Shown: positions 23,616 through 33,409, counted from the first letter of the stretch. The stretch: 64,000 nt of DNA from CAVQBJ01 sp963819075 (GCA_963819075.1 CAWFUP010000006.1:310001-374000); one strand, 5' to 3'. The notes: a model not told the origin generated them from the sequence alone. Numbers and translations: made by a program.

Positions 23616-25703
23616 TTGCGAACGATGCTGCGGCGGCTAGCCAATCTCGCGCGGTTCAAGGTCCCGATGGGCGCTCTCGTGCTTGCGGCGCTCGGCGTGT
23701 GGGTGTCGTCGGCGCTGGCGGTCAGCGCGCCGATCCCGCCGTTCACCGAGTGCCCGGCGGTCGACCTGGACACGGGCTGCCAGTACCTCATCGACACGAC
23801 GGGCGCCACCGGTCCGCAGAACGTGTACGAGGACGTGCGAACCCCCTTCTACGCGCCCGGCGAGACGCTCGTCGGCGTGCGCAACGACGGCAGCGCCGCG
23901 CTGGCCAAGCTGTTTGTCGGTGCCGACAACACCTCGGATGCGAACGTCGACAACTTCGCCTTCGACGGGCACGGGTTGTGCTCACCCGGCGGGCCGCCGG
24001 TTCCCGCGGGCTGCCCGTTCGGACCGCTCGGCTACGAGGGACCGTCGGTGTCGTTCGACGGGGGAGGAGCGATCCCCGACCCCGCCGCCGGGGACGTTGA
24101 CTTCTCGCCCCCGTTGGCGCCCGGCGCGACGACGTACTTCTCGCTGCACGCCTCGCCGACGGCGCGGCCGCTGCAGGTCGGCACGACCGGTCCGACGGTC
24201 GTCGTCAACCAGGCGCTGGCGGTCGCGGGCGTGCCCGGCGTGACGAACGGGCAACTGGTGTCCGCGAGTCCGACCAGCGTAAGCGACGCAGCGACGGTCG
24301 AGGGCGGCGGCGCGTCGAGCGCCTACACGGCGACGTTCAACGTCTACTCCGATGCCGGATGCACGAACTCCGTCAACACACAGAGCATCGGCTTCAGTGC
24401 GAACACCGCGACGTCTAACGCGTTCGGCGGCACCCAACCCTCGAACCACATCTACTACTGGCAGGTCACGGTGCTCGATCCAAATGGGAAGGTGCTGGCG
24501 GTCTCGCCGTGCGGACAGGCGACGATGGCCTTCGGCAGCACCGCGCTGCCGGCGAGCACCGTCACCGGCTCGCTCGCGGGTGGTGGCGTGAGCGGTGGCT
24601 CGATCAGCGTTCCCCCCGGTACGGCCGTCACGGCGGGCGCCGCCGCATCCGGCGGCTCCAGCACGCCCGCAGGGGAGGCCTACTTCACGCTCTACTCCGA
24701 CTCGTCGTGCCGGACCCAGGTCGCCGCGCTCGGCAGCGGACAGCTCCAGAACGGCAGCGCGACGTCGTCGGGCTCGGCCACCCTGGGTCTCGGCACCTAC
24801 CACCTCCAGGTCTCCTACACGGGCGACCCGCAGCACGCGTCGTCGATCGGCTGTGGTGCGGCGACCCTGACCGTGGCCAACCGGACGAGCACGACGAGCT
24901 CAACGACCTCGACATCGACGACCACCACGACGACGACAACGACGACGACCAAGCTCCCGCCGCCCATCCTCTACAAGACGGTCAACGTCAGGCCGGTGAG
25001 CGGCAAGGTGTACGTCAAGCTGCCCTACGGCGCCCATCTCGCGCAGGCGGCCGGCAGGCCGGGGCCGCTCGCTGCGGAGAGCCTCGCGAAGGGACGCGGC
25101 TTCATCCCGCTCACGCAGGCGCGTCAGATCCCCGTCGGCTCGGAGCTCGACACCACCGGCGGTACCGTCGCGATCACGGCGGCGAATACGAAGAAGGGCT
25201 CGACCTACAGCGGCAACTTCACCGACGGCCTGTTCACCTTGTTGCAGAACCGCAAGGACAAGGGCATCACCGAGCTCGACCTCAAGGACGTCGTCAACAG
25301 GACTCGCGCCTGCACGACGCTCGGCAAGACGGGACTGCTGCACGGCATCGTGCACGCCACGATTGCCCGTAAGGTCTCCAGCAAGGTGCTCGCCCTGCTC
25401 AAGGGCTCCGACAAGGGTGGGCGCTTCACGACCCGAGGCAACTACAGTGCCGCCACCACGCGAGGCACGCAGTACGGCGTCGAGAACGAGTGCGGAGGCA
25501 CGCTGACGCGCGTGGAGCGCGGCTCGGTCGTCGTCGACTACTTCCGCCGGCACAAGCGGATCATCGTGCGGGCCGGCCACGAGTTCCTGGCCAAGGCCTC
25601 GGGCGGACCGAGCGTCGTCGTGACGATCGGCAAGCGCCGCGCCGCGGCGCGCCAAGCCGCGCGCGCTCTCTCCTCGTTGGGTTCGGCCGGTGAGCTCTTC
25701 TGA
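23616..25703 (+). CDS. Large secreted surface protein with Ig-like repeats, Thr linker and FecR-like C-terminal domain (first of a tandem pair)
   Basis: A 695-residue exported protein. A signal peptide (PMGALVLAALGVWVSSALA) is followed by a Cys-containing N-terminal domain (TECPAVDLDTGCQYLID ... PPVPAGCPFGPLGYEG), two or more Ig-like beta modules with regularly placed Cys (FNVYSDAGCTN; FTLYSDSSCRTQ; YHLQVSYTGDPQHAS), a linker of about 25 Thr and Ser, and a C-terminal domain of about 230 residues (GFIPLTQARQIPVGSELDTT ... GSVVVDYFRRHKRIIVRAGH) reminiscent of FecR-like domains. That C-terminal domain recurs in the next gene and, diverged, in the broken adhesin at 51.3 kb. Start is TTG 23616 (AAAGGGGGG 5 nt upstream) or ATG 23625. 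Role unknown; wall or surface location is inferred. Confidence 0.78.
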   Translation: MRTMLRRLANLARFKVPMGALVLAALGVWVSSALAVSAPIPPFTECPAVDLDTGCQYLIDTTGATGPQNVYEDVRTPFYAPGETLVGVRNDGSAALAKLFVGADNTSDANVDNFAFDGHGLCSPGGPPVPAGCPFGPLGYEGPSVSFDGGGAIPDPAAGDVDFSPPLAPGATTYFSLHASPTARPLQVGTTGPTVVVNQALAVAGVPGVTNGQLVSASPTSVSDAATVEGGGASSAYTATFNVYSDAGCTNSVNTQSIGFSANTATSNAFGGTQPSNHIYYWQVTVLDPNGKVLAVSPCGQATMAFGSTALPASTVTGSLAGGGVSGGSISVPPGTAVTAGAAASGGSSTPAGEAYFTLYSDSSCRTQVAALGSGQLQNGSATSSGSATLGLGTYHLQVSYTGDPQHASSIGCGAATLTVANRTSTTSSTTSTSTTTTTTTTTTTKLPPPILYKTVNVRPVSGKVYVKLPYGAHLAQAAGRPGPLAAESLAKGRGFIPLTQARQIPVGSELDTTGGTVAITAANTKKGSTYSGNFTDGLFTLLQNRKDKGITELDLKDVVNRTRACTTLGKTGLLHGIVHATIARKVSSKVLALLKGSDKGGRFTTRGNYSAATTRGTQYGVENECGGTLTRVERGSVVVDYFRRHKRIIVRAGHEFLAKASGGPSVVVTIGKRRAAARQAARALSSLGSAGELF

Positions 25704-25809
25704 GGCGTCCTCGAATGGCCGGCCGAGCGAGCCTGGTCGCCGGGCTCGACGGCGGGCTGGCGAACCGCTAGAGTGCCCTGCTCACACCGATGAGAAAGGG
25801 GTCAAATCG

Positions 25810-27957
25810 GTGGCACGGATGGGCGCTGGACGCGTTCAGAGAAGCGCAGGGTTGCGCAGGCGCATGCTCGTGGTCGGGGGGCTGGCCGCGGTTTTGCTTG
25901 CCGTCACGGCGACGGGGGCGCTGGCGGCCGGGACGACACCGCCATTCACGCAGTGCCCCAACGTCTACCTCGACACCGGCTGTCAGTACCTCATTGACGT
26001 CACCGGCGGCGCCAGCGCCGCCCCGCAGACCACGGTTTACGTCGATCCGAACCAGCCGCTCATCGACGGAACCGAGGACACGCTCGTCGGGGTGCAGAAC
26101 GACTCGAGCACCTCGCTCTCGACGCTGTATATCGGTGTCGACGGCACGGCCGACGACGACTTTGGTTTCGACGGCGACGGCCTGTGCAACGCCAGCCCGC
26201 CGGTCCCCGCCGGCTGCCCATTCGGGCCGACCGGCTACGAGGGCCAGGTCGGCACGACGCCCGGGCAGTCCGAGACGTTCACCACCACCGACGCAACCAC
26301 CGACGACAACGGTTACATCACGTTCAACCCCTCGATTCCCGCGGGCGGCGGCGTGGCGTACTTCTCGCTGGAGGGTAACCCGAACACACCGGTTGTGGCC
26401 GGAACGATGGCGCAGAACGTATCGGTGACCACCGTGCTCACCGATACGGCGAACGGCAACACTTCGACGAGCTGCACCACCGGCCTCGGCTGCGGCGAGC
26501 TCGCCGCGCCCACCCCGGTCAACGTGACCGATCAGGCGACGCTCACCGGCCCGAACGTCGGCTCGGAAGGCGGGACGGTCACCTACGAGGTGTACACCGA
26601 CGCGGCGTGTCAGACGCCGGCGTTGAACGCCAACAAGGCTCCGTACTCACAGACGGTCAACGTCTCCAACGGAGCCGTTCCCGCGTCGACGGCGGCCGGT
26701 ATACCGACGGTCAACCTGCCGACGAACCACACCTACTACTGGAGGGCGACGTACTCGGGCGACCCGAAGACGACCAACACCGCGAGCGCGTCGCCGTGCG
26801 GGGCCGAGGTGATGGTCTTCGGCACGAGCACCATCGCGCCCTCAGTCAGCGGCGGGGGAGCCTCGGGCACGGCGATCACGGTGCCCTACGGCACGGCCGT
26901 GACCGCGACGGCCACGGTCGGGAACGCGAAGGCCGGCGGAACGGTCTACTACGACTTCTTCGCGGACTCCGCCTGCACCGCGCCGGCGGCCACCGGGGGG
27001 CACGCGGCCGTCACGAACGGCACCGCGGGCGCGTCCTCACCCGTCACGTTCCCACTTCCGGGCACCTATTACCTGCAGGTCAGCTACAGCGGGGACGCGA
27101 ACGACGCCGCCGCGACGAGCTGCACGGCGAACGTCACCGTGTCTCCGCCTACGACCACCACCTCGAGCGTCACGCAGAGCTCGTCGACCACGTCGACCAC
27201 CACGACCACCACGGCCACCACGGCCACGCACGGTGTCCTTGGCACCAATACGACTACGCCGCTTCCGCCGCCGACGATCTACAAGACCGTCAACGTCTAC
27301 CCGGTCAGCGGCAAGGTGTACATCGAGCTGCCGCCTGGCGCCACGCTCAGCCGGGCGAACACGCGCCTGGCGCGGGCCAGCGCGGCGAAGGGCATCGGCT
27401 TCATCCCGCTCACGCAGGCGCGTCAGATCCCCGTCGGCTCGGTGCTCGACACGACCGGCGGCACGGTGGCCATCACGGCGGCGAGCCCGACGAAGGGCAA
27501 GCTCTACACCGGCAACTTCACCGCCGGCATCTTCCAGTTGCTGCAGAGCCGAACGGAGAAGGGCCTGGCCCAGCTGAACCTGCGCGACACAGTGAATCGC
27601 CACCGCGCATGCACGACCGTCGGCAAGGGCGCGCGGGCGAGTGCGGCCAAGAAGGTCTCCAACAAGGTCCTCGGTCTGCTCAAGAGCACCGACAACGGCA
27701 AGTTCAGCACCCGCGGCGACTACAGCGCGGCGACGGTACGCGGAACCGCGTATTCCGTCGAGAACACGTGCGCCGGCACGCTGACGAAGGTGACCCGCGG
27801 GTCGGTGGTCGTCGACTACTTCCGCCGCCACAAGATGCTCGTCGTCAAGGCCGGGCATCAGTTCCTGGCCAAGGCCTCGGGTGGTCCGAGCGTCGTCGTG
27901 ACGATCGGCAAGAAGGCGTCCGCCGCGGTCGCAACGGAGTTGTCGGCCGTACTCTGA
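25810..27957 (+). CDS. Large secreted surface protein, paralogue of the preceding gene
   Basis: A 715-residue protein with the same order of parts as its upstream neighbour: signal peptide (LVVGGLAAVLLAVTATGALA), N-terminal domain (TQCPNVYLDTGCQYLID ... PPVPAGCPFGPTGYEG), Ig-like modules (YEVYTDAACQTP; YYDFFADSACTAP; YYLQVSYSGDANDAA), a Thr/Ser linker, and the same C-terminal FecR-like domain (GFIPLTQARQIPVGSVLDTT ... GSVVVDYFRRHKMLVVKAGH). It is clearly a tandem duplication. The middle Ig-like part is the most diverged, as expected for surface-exposed modules. GTG 25810 is chosen because AGAAAGGGG lies 8 nt upstream; ATG 25819 is an alternative. The 106-bp gap after the first gene contains a TAGAGT box, so it may have its own promoter. 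Confidence 0.78.
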   Translation: MARMGAGRVQRSAGLRRRMLVVGGLAAVLLAVTATGALAAGTTPPFTQCPNVYLDTGCQYLIDVTGGASAAPQTTVYVDPNQPLIDGTEDTLVGVQNDSSTSLSTLYIGVDGTADDDFGFDGDGLCNASPPVPAGCPFGPTGYEGQVGTTPGQSETFTTTDATTDDNGYITFNPSIPAGGGVAYFSLEGNPNTPVVAGTMAQNVSVTTVLTDTANGNTSTSCTTGLGCGELAAPTPVNVTDQATLTGPNVGSEGGTVTYEVYTDAACQTPALNANKAPYSQTVNVSNGAVPASTAAGIPTVNLPTNHTYYWRATYSGDPKTTNTASASPCGAEVMVFGTSTIAPSVSGGGASGTAITVPYGTAVTATATVGNAKAGGTVYYDFFADSACTAPAATGGHAAVTNGTAGASSPVTFPLPGTYYLQVSYSGDANDAAATSCTANVTVSPPTTTTSSVTQSSSTTSTTTTTTATTATHGVLGTNTTTPLPPPTIYKTVNVYPVSGKVYIELPPGATLSRANTRLARASAAKGIGFIPLTQARQIPVGSVLDTTGGTVAITAASPTKGKLYTGNFTAGIFQLLQSRTEKGLAQLNLRDTVNRHRACTTVGKGARASAAKKVSNKVLGLLKSTDNGKFSTRGDYSAATVRGTAYSVENTCAGTLTKVTRGSVVVDYFRRHKMLVVKAGHQFLAKASGGPSVVVTIGKKASAAVATELSAVL

Positions 27958-27976
27958 GCGACCGCCTCGGCGCGCG

Positions 27977-28450
27977 CTACACGCTGTGCGCGGCGAGGAA
28001 CAGCGCAACGAGGTGGAAGCTCTGGTCCACCCACATGCCGACGTTCGGCTGTTCGCGCACGTCGAGCCCTTTCACCCGTTGGGCGTACAAGGAGAGCAGC
28101 CGGCCGTCGTCCTGGATGAGGTGGGGAATGGCAATCACCGCTCCGGTGCGCAGACCGACCGCCAGCCGGCGCTGCCCGGCGATCCAGGCGAGCGCGGGCG
28201 CGAAGGCCAGCGTGTAGGTGCCGATATGCGTGACCAGCGCGCGCCGCGCGACGCGGTCGCCGCTCAGCCCGCCGCGCTTGTGCAGGGCCTGCCAGTCGGT
28301 CTGCAGCAGGTAGTCACCGACGCCGTGGCAGACGACAAAGGTCGCGAGCACGTCGGCCCAGCGCAGCGGCTCGGCGCGTGGCCGGGGAGCCGGCCGGCCG
28401 AGCGTCCGGCGCAGCGACGTGGCCGGTCCTCTACGGGTCAGGGCCCGCAT
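27977..28450 (-). CDS. DUF3307 family membrane protein (first copy)
   Basis: A 157-residue protein of the DUF3307 type: four helices with CHGVGDYLLQTDWQALHK, ALVTHIGTYTLAFAPA, AVIAIPHLIQDD and WVDQSFHLVALF. The His, Asp and Gln residues within the helices are characteristic. The family is uncharacterised. It has a basic N-terminal extension of about 30 residues that its paralogue at 44609 lacks. ATG 28450 is preceded closely by AAGGAGG. It is convergent with the surface protein genes. Confidence 0.85.
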   Translation of the reverse strand: MRALTRRGPATSLRRTLGRPAPRPRAEPLRWADVLATFVVCHGVGDYLLQTDWQALHKRGGLSGDRVARRALVTHIGTYTLAFAPALAWIAGQRRLAVGLRTGAVIAIPHLIQDDGRLLSLYAQRVKGLDVREQPNVGMWVDQSFHLVALFLAAHSV

Positions 28451-28524
28451 CGCCCTCCTTGCGGTCTCTCGCGCTGCACGCGGGCATCCTAGAGCGCAGG
28501 CGGGCGTTCGGTGCGATTCGGCGC

Positions 28525-29865
28525 TCAACCCTGGCGATCGGGCACGATGGCCAACCCAAACGGGTTGGTGTTCAGCGCGACGGGGAGCGGGACGGGTGAG
28601 TCGGCGACCTCGCCGAGCGTTCCGTCGGCGCCGATGCGCAACGAATGCAGCAGCTGTCCCTCGCCGGCGGGGATGGTGCTCACCTGGCGCGGGGTGATGA
28701 TGTAGAGATAGTGGCCGGCTGGATCGAGGCGCAGGTTCCAGGGGTTCCCGCCGCCGCGCAACGCCACCGACTGCAGCAGGCGCGGGTGGCGGGGATCCGG
28801 GCGCAGATCCCACACCGAGACGTTGTCGGTGCCCGCGTTGGCGAAGTACAGCCAGTGCCCGTCGGGGCTGACGACGCTCCAGCACGGCAGGAACGCCGCC
28901 GGGTCGAACGCCTCGCTGTCGAAGGACAGCCGGCCCGCCGCGTCGTAGTCGTAGGCCACGATGCTGCCGTAGTTGGGGATGCCGGAGTAGAGGATCTCGG
29001 CACCGGGATCGCTCGACAGGCCGGCCGGCCAGACCGGGATCGGACGCGGGCCGTTGACGAACAGCGAGTTCGCCAGCGCGTATGGCGAGCCCGGCGCGGT
29101 CGTCAGGCGTCCGCTCGACGACAGGGCGAGCACGCGCAGGACGCCGCTCTCCTCGGTCGTGAACACGAGGCGTCCCGGCGGGGGGGCGTACACCTGGATC
29201 GGCGAGGACCGCGGCGGCACCGACACGACAGAGCCGGTTGGGTGCAGCGAGCCGTCGGTGGCGATCGTGAACGTCGCGTAGTTGGGCGCCACCGCGGTCA
29301 GGTTGCGCTTTCCGTCGTGCGCCTTGTTGGCGACGACGAGGACGCTCCCGCTGACGGCGAGCGAGGCCGGTGCGCGGCCGCCGCTCGGGAACGGGGACCC
29401 CGCGGTCGGCGCCAGCGAGCCGTCCGGCGCGATGTGGAAGACGGCGATCGTGTCCGAGCCCTGGTTGACCGCGAACAGGAGCGTGCGGGCCGGGTTGACC
29501 GTGATCTGCTGATCGGCGTCGAGCACGCCCGAATTGGTGAGGTCGGCCGAGCCGGAGCCTCCCGTCGGGTACTCCGCGATGCGCAGCGGGCGGAACGAGC
29601 CGTCGTGGTAGCGCAGGGCGAGGAGGGAATTTGCGTTGGGGGCCGCGACGTTCGTCTCGATGTACGCCGTGCCGCTCGTGGCGGGCGCGGCCGCCGACGG
29701 CGTGGAGTGACCGCCGCGCAGAGCCAGGAACGCCGCGAGCGCCAGCAGAGCGAGCGTGACGACGACAGCCACGATCACGAGCGGCTCGTCCGAGCGCGAG
29801 CGGCGGTTGGCGCTCACGAGCGGTTCTCGAGTCGTGCCTGTGGTTGACGTGGGCGCGCGCCGCAC
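28525..29865 (-). CDS. Membrane-anchored beta-propeller protein (lactonase/YncE-like)
   Basis: A 446-residue protein with one N-terminal helix (PLVIVAVVVTLALLALAAFLAL) and an outer seven-bladed-propeller-type domain with repeated blades such as TVNPARTLLFAVNQGSDTIAVF, SVVSPDGHWLYFANAGTDNVSV and RLDPAGHYLYIITP. The blades resemble the 6-phosphogluconolactonase/YVTN superfamily, but the extracytoplasmic location argues against a metabolic lactonase. GTG at 29865 gives the longest form; GTG at 29817 also works and is 16 codons shorter. It is divergent from the NDH-2 gene with 38 bp between start codons. Substrate or ligand unknown. Confidence 0.75.
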   Translation of the reverse strand: MRRAPTSTTGTTREPLVSANRRSRSDEPLVIVAVVVTLALLALAAFLALRGGHSTPSAAAPATSGTAYIETNVAAPNANSLLALRYHDGSFRPLRIAEYPTGGSGSADLTNSGVLDADQQITVNPARTLLFAVNQGSDTIAVFHIAPDGSLAPTAGSPFPSGGRAPASLAVSGSVLVVANKAHDGKRNLTAVAPNYATFTIATDGSLHPTGSVVSVPPRSSPIQVYAPPPGRLVFTTEESGVLRVLALSSSGRLTTAPGSPYALANSLFVNGPRPIPVWPAGLSSDPGAEILYSGIPNYGSIVAYDYDAAGRLSFDSEAFDPAAFLPCWSVVSPDGHWLYFANAGTDNVSVWDLRPDPRHPRLLQSVALRGGGNPWNLRLDPAGHYLYIITPRQVSTIPAGEGQLLHSLRIGADGTLGEVADSPVPLPVALNTNPFGLAIVPDRQG

Positions 29866-29903
29866 CTCGGTCGGCCGGGCGCCCGTGGTAGGTTCAACCG
29901 ACG

Positions 29904-31622
29904 ATGGATGGCGGGTTGCGGCGCAGCTACCACGGGCCTGAGGAGACCCCGGCCCGGGAAGGCGCCCCGCGAGTTGTCGTCCTCGGTGGCGGCTACGTGG
30001 CCATCAACGTCTGCAAGGCGCTGCGGCGCGAGGTCGCCGAGCGGCGGATCGACCTGACCGTCGTGTCGGGCGAGAACTTCCAGACGTTTCACGGTTTCGT
30101 CGGGGAGATGATCACCGGCCGTCTTTCGCCGAGTCACATCCTTTCCCCTGTGCGGCATCTGTTCGCGCCCGCGCATGTGCACGTCGGCGAGATCCAGCGG
30201 ATCGACCTCGCTGGCAAGCGCGCCGTCGTCGCTCGTCAGCTCGACGGGCACCGCACCGACGTGACGTGGGATCACGTCGTGCTCTGTCTCGGCACCGCGG
30301 ATCGCACCGACGCCTACCCGGGCCTCGTCGAGCACGCGTTCAAGCTGCGGGAGTACCGCGAGTGCTTCGCGCTCAAGAACCACATCCTCGCGATGTTCGA
30401 ACAGGCCGACATCGAGGACGATCCCGAGGAGCGCCGCCGGCTGCTGACCTTCTTCGTCGCGGGCGGCGGCTACGCCGGCACGGAGGTCGTCGGCGAGCTG
30501 TCGGACTTCGCCCGCCGGCTCACGAAGCGCGAGTATCCGCGCGTGCGCTTCGACGAGTGCCGCTTCGTGCTCGTGCATCCCGGGCCGACGATCCTGCCCG
30601 AGCTCTACGGCGACGACGGAACGGGGGCGAAGGCGCATCCGCGCCTGGTCGAGTTCGCCGCGGAGCGCGTGAAGGAGCTCGGCGTCGAGGTGCGCACGAG
30701 CACACGGGTGGAATTTGCGACGCCGAACGAGGTGCGGCTGTCCAACGGCGAGCGGATACCGACGCGCACGATCATCAGCAGCGTGGGCACCCGCCCGCAC
30801 GACATCGTGGCCGCCCTCGACCTCCCCAAGGACAAGCGGGGAAGGATCCGCACCGAGCGCACCGGGCAGGTCGTCGGCTTTGGCGACATCTGGGCCGGGG
30901 GTGACGACGCCGCGCTGCCGATGCCGTGGGGCGGGGACAGTCCGTCCGTTGCCCTGTACGCCTACAAGCACGGGACGCACATCGGGCGCAACCTGCGGCG
31001 CGTGCTCGTGCGGCACCGGCGGCCGAAGCCGTTCCGCTTCCCCGGTCTCGGCCAGGGCGCCTCGGTCGGTCGCCGCTCCGCAGTCGTGGAACTCTACGGC
31101 GTCGAGATCACCGGGGTGCTCGCCTGGATCATCTGGCGAGTGCTGCTCACCTTCTACTTCCCGAGCTGGGACCGGCGCCTGCACCTGCTCGCCGACTGGA
31201 TGATCTGGCCGCTCGTCGGGCGTGACGTCGTCGCGATGCGGGTCGGGGAGGGCGGCGACTACGACGTGCGCCACAACGTCTATCAGGCGGGCGAGATCAT
31301 CGTGACCGAGCAGCGCGCGGGACGCTACATCCACATCGTCGTGGAGGGTGAGGTCGAGATCCTGCACTCCCACGACGGTCGCGAGGTCGTGCTGAAGACC
31401 CTCGGGCCCGGCGACACGTTCGGGCAGCGCTGGCTGGAGAGCTTCGAGACCGAGAGCGCGCGGGCCAAGACGGACGTGCGCACGCTCGCGCTGCCGCGCG
31501 AGCAGGCTCCGCAACTGCAGGAGGTGATGCGCTCGGCGGCGCCCATCATCGGCGAGTCCGCGCACTTCCCGACGGTTGGACCCGCGATCGCGCGCGGCGA
31601 GAGAGGCTCGACGCAGGCCTGA
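29904..31622 (+). CDS. Type II NADH dehydrogenase-like flavoprotein fused to a C-terminal cNMP-binding-type domain
   Basis: A 572-residue protein. Residues about 22-430 are an NDH-2/FAD-dependent pyridine nucleotide-disulfide oxidoreductase: FAD motif VVVLGGGYVAINVCKAL, NAD motif FFVAGGGYAGTEVVGEL, and a second FAD motif ending VGFGDIWAGGDDAALP. A hydrophobic stretch (VLAWIIWRVLLTFYFPSW) could anchor it to the membrane, where NDH-2 passes electrons from NADH to quinone. Residues about 455-545 form a Crp-like beta-roll (NVYQAGEIIVTEQ, IHIVVEGEVEIL, LGPGDTFGQRW). In that roll the GE(I/L)A of the phosphate-binding cassette is GQRW, so cyclic-nucleotide binding may be altered or lost. ATG 29904 follows a TAGGTT box by 9 nt. 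The fusion is unusual for the family. Confidence 0.82.
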   Translation: MDGGLRRSYHGPEETPAREGAPRVVVLGGGYVAINVCKALRREVAERRIDLTVVSGENFQTFHGFVGEMITGRLSPSHILSPVRHLFAPAHVHVGEIQRIDLAGKRAVVARQLDGHRTDVTWDHVVLCLGTADRTDAYPGLVEHAFKLREYRECFALKNHILAMFEQADIEDDPEERRRLLTFFVAGGGYAGTEVVGELSDFARRLTKREYPRVRFDECRFVLVHPGPTILPELYGDDGTGAKAHPRLVEFAAERVKELGVEVRTSTRVEFATPNEVRLSNGERIPTRTIISSVGTRPHDIVAALDLPKDKRGRIRTERTGQVVGFGDIWAGGDDAALPMPWGGDSPSVALYAYKHGTHIGRNLRRVLVRHRRPKPFRFPGLGQGASVGRRSAVVELYGVEITGVLAWIIWRVLLTFYFPSWDRRLHLLADWMIWPLVGRDVVAMRVGEGGDYDVRHNVYQAGEIIVTEQRAGRYIHIVVEGEVEILHSHDGREVVLKTLGPGDTFGQRWLESFETESARAKTDVRTLALPREQAPQLQEVMRSAAPIIGESAHFPTVGPAIARGERGSTQA

Positions 31623-31722
31623 AAAGGCGCGCTTTGGGCGGCTTTGTGCAGGCGCCGAAGTCGTCCAGCGATGCGTCGTGCCGCTGGAGATCGGGGCCGT
31701 CTCAGCCGATCTAGACACCGTG

Positions 31723-33387
31723 ATGGAAACGGAGGGATTGTCCGGCGATATGGACGTCTTCGAGCGCGAGTACGCAGAGCATCTCGACGCCGCCACGCTC
31801 GAGGAGACGCTCGAGCAGCTGCTCGCCGCCTATCCGACGGCCTCGGTAGCCGCCGTGCGCTCCGACAACGTCATCGTGCCGATGCCGGAATCGATCCCGC
31901 TCAAGGACCACGTGCTCGTGGACGGCCGCGCGGCGCTCGACCTTCTCGCCTATGACGAGAACCTGATGGAGGCCTGGGACCGCGTGCGTGAGACGGGGGC
32001 CGGCCGGGCCCGCGTCCACCTGAGCGGGCGTCCGGACATCGCCGGCATGATCCACATGCTCGACCTTCGCGAGCGTCACGGCGTGATCATGTCGATCACG
32101 ACACTCGAGATCCCCGAGGGCATCGACATCGACGCCGTGCGCGCCGAGGTGGCCGACACGAAGCCTCGCAGTGCGAGCGCCGGCAAGAGCGAGACGAGCG
32201 TCATCCTCAAGGTCGACGAGGCGTTCACGAAGATCCTCGGCTGGAGCGCCGAGGAGATCATCGGTCGCCGCAGCCTCGAATTCATCCATCCCGACGACCA
32301 CGCGCGGGCCATCGACAACTGGGTCGCCATGTTCGCCACCCCCGGCCCCGGACGGCGCGTACGGCTGCGCCACCTGCACCGTGACGGGGCGTGGGTCTGG
32401 ATGGAGCTGACCAATCACAACCTGCTCGCCGATCCCGAGCACGGCTGCGTGGCCACCGAGATGGTGGATATCTCCGAGGAGATGGCCGCTCACGAAGAGG
32501 TGCGGGCGCGCCAGCAGCTGCTCGACCGGCTCGCCGGGGCGATCCCGGTCGGCCTGTTGCAGCTCGACGTGGAGCGTCGCGTCGTCTACACGAACGAGCG
32601 ACTGCACGAGATCGTCGGCGTCGAGCGGACGGACACGGCGGCGGCTCAGCTCGCCGGCGTGATCGACGACGACCGACCGATCCTCGAGCGCTCACTTTCC
32701 TCCGTCCTGCGCGAAGGCACCGAGGCCGACGTCGAGGTGCGGCTCCGCGTCGGCCCGTCCGCAGATCTGCGCATCTGCACGATCAGCCTGCGCGCCCTCA
32801 CCCTCGACGATGGGACGATCAGCGGCGCGATCGCCTGCGTCACCGACGTCACCGACGGCGCTCGCATGCGTGAGGAGCTTCAGCGCCGGGCGACGTTCGA
32901 CGAGCTCACCCGTTGCTACAACCGCTCCTCGATCATGCTCTCGCTGGAGGCGAACATCGACAGCGGCCGCCGCCGCGCGGAGCGCGCCGTTGCGTTCGTC
33001 GACGTCGACAGCTTCAAGGAGGTCAATGACCAGTTCGGGCACGCCGTCGGCGATGAGCTCCTGCGCCTCGTGGCCCAACGCCTGCGCGGCGCCGTGCGCG
33101 AGGCCGACCTCGTCGGCCGCATCGGCGGCGACGAGTTCCTCATCGTCTGTCCGGACATCGGCGGTCCCGACCAGGCGATGCAGCTCGCCGAGCGCTTGTC
33201 GGCAGCCGTGCGCGACGTGTCGCTCGACGTCATTCCTGGCGGCATCGACGTGCAGGTGAGCGTCGGCGTGGCCTGGTCGTACGGGAGCACGCTGAGCGCC
33301 GACGCGCTCGTCGCTCGCGCCGATGCCGCGATGTACGCGTCCAAGCGCGAGGGCGCCGGCGAGCCGAAGCTCGCCCACGCCGCGTAG
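31723..33387 (+). CDS. PAS-domain diguanylate cyclase
   Basis: A protein of about 554 residues with an N-terminal region of about 165 residues of unknown type (possibly a degenerate PAS), a PAS domain (about 170-285: FTKILGWSAEEIIGRRSLEF, then a PAC-like stretch), a second PAS (about 295-400) and a C-terminal GGDEF domain with RIGGDEFLIV intact. The inhibitory I-site RxxD is present as READ five residues before GGDEF, so product feedback is likely. It should make c-di-GMP from two GTP. No membrane helices, hence cytoplasmic. The start is uncertain: ATG 31723 is used; ATG 31750 and an upstream extension to 31576 are possible. It follows the NDH-2 gene on the same strand by 100 bp. Confidence 0.85.
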   Translation: METEGLSGDMDVFEREYAEHLDAATLEETLEQLLAAYPTASVAAVRSDNVIVPMPESIPLKDHVLVDGRAALDLLAYDENLMEAWDRVRETGAGRARVHLSGRPDIAGMIHMLDLRERHGVIMSITTLEIPEGIDIDAVRAEVADTKPRSASAGKSETSVILKVDEAFTKILGWSAEEIIGRRSLEFIHPDDHARAIDNWVAMFATPGPGRRVRLRHLHRDGAWVWMELTNHNLLADPEHGCVATEMVDISEEMAAHEEVRARQQLLDRLAGAIPVGLLQLDVERRVVYTNERLHEIVGVERTDTAAAQLAGVIDDDRPILERSLSSVLREGTEADVEVRLRVGPSADLRICTISLRALTLDDGTISGAIACVTDVTDGARMREELQRRATFDELTRCYNRSSIMLSLEANIDSGRRRAERAVAFVDVDSFKEVNDQFGHAVGDELLRLVAQRLRGAVREADLVGRIGGDEFLIVCPDIGGPDQAMQLAERLSAAVRDVSLDVIPGGIDVQVSVGVAWSYGSTLSADALVARADAAMYASKREGAGEPKLAHAA

Positions 33388-33409
33388 CGTCGCGGGCGCG
33401 CGAGGCCCG

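Noticed and set aside
23616..27957. Thr-rich linkers as tandem-repeat pseudogenes
   Set aside because: The frames stay open and the flanking domains are conserved in both copies.
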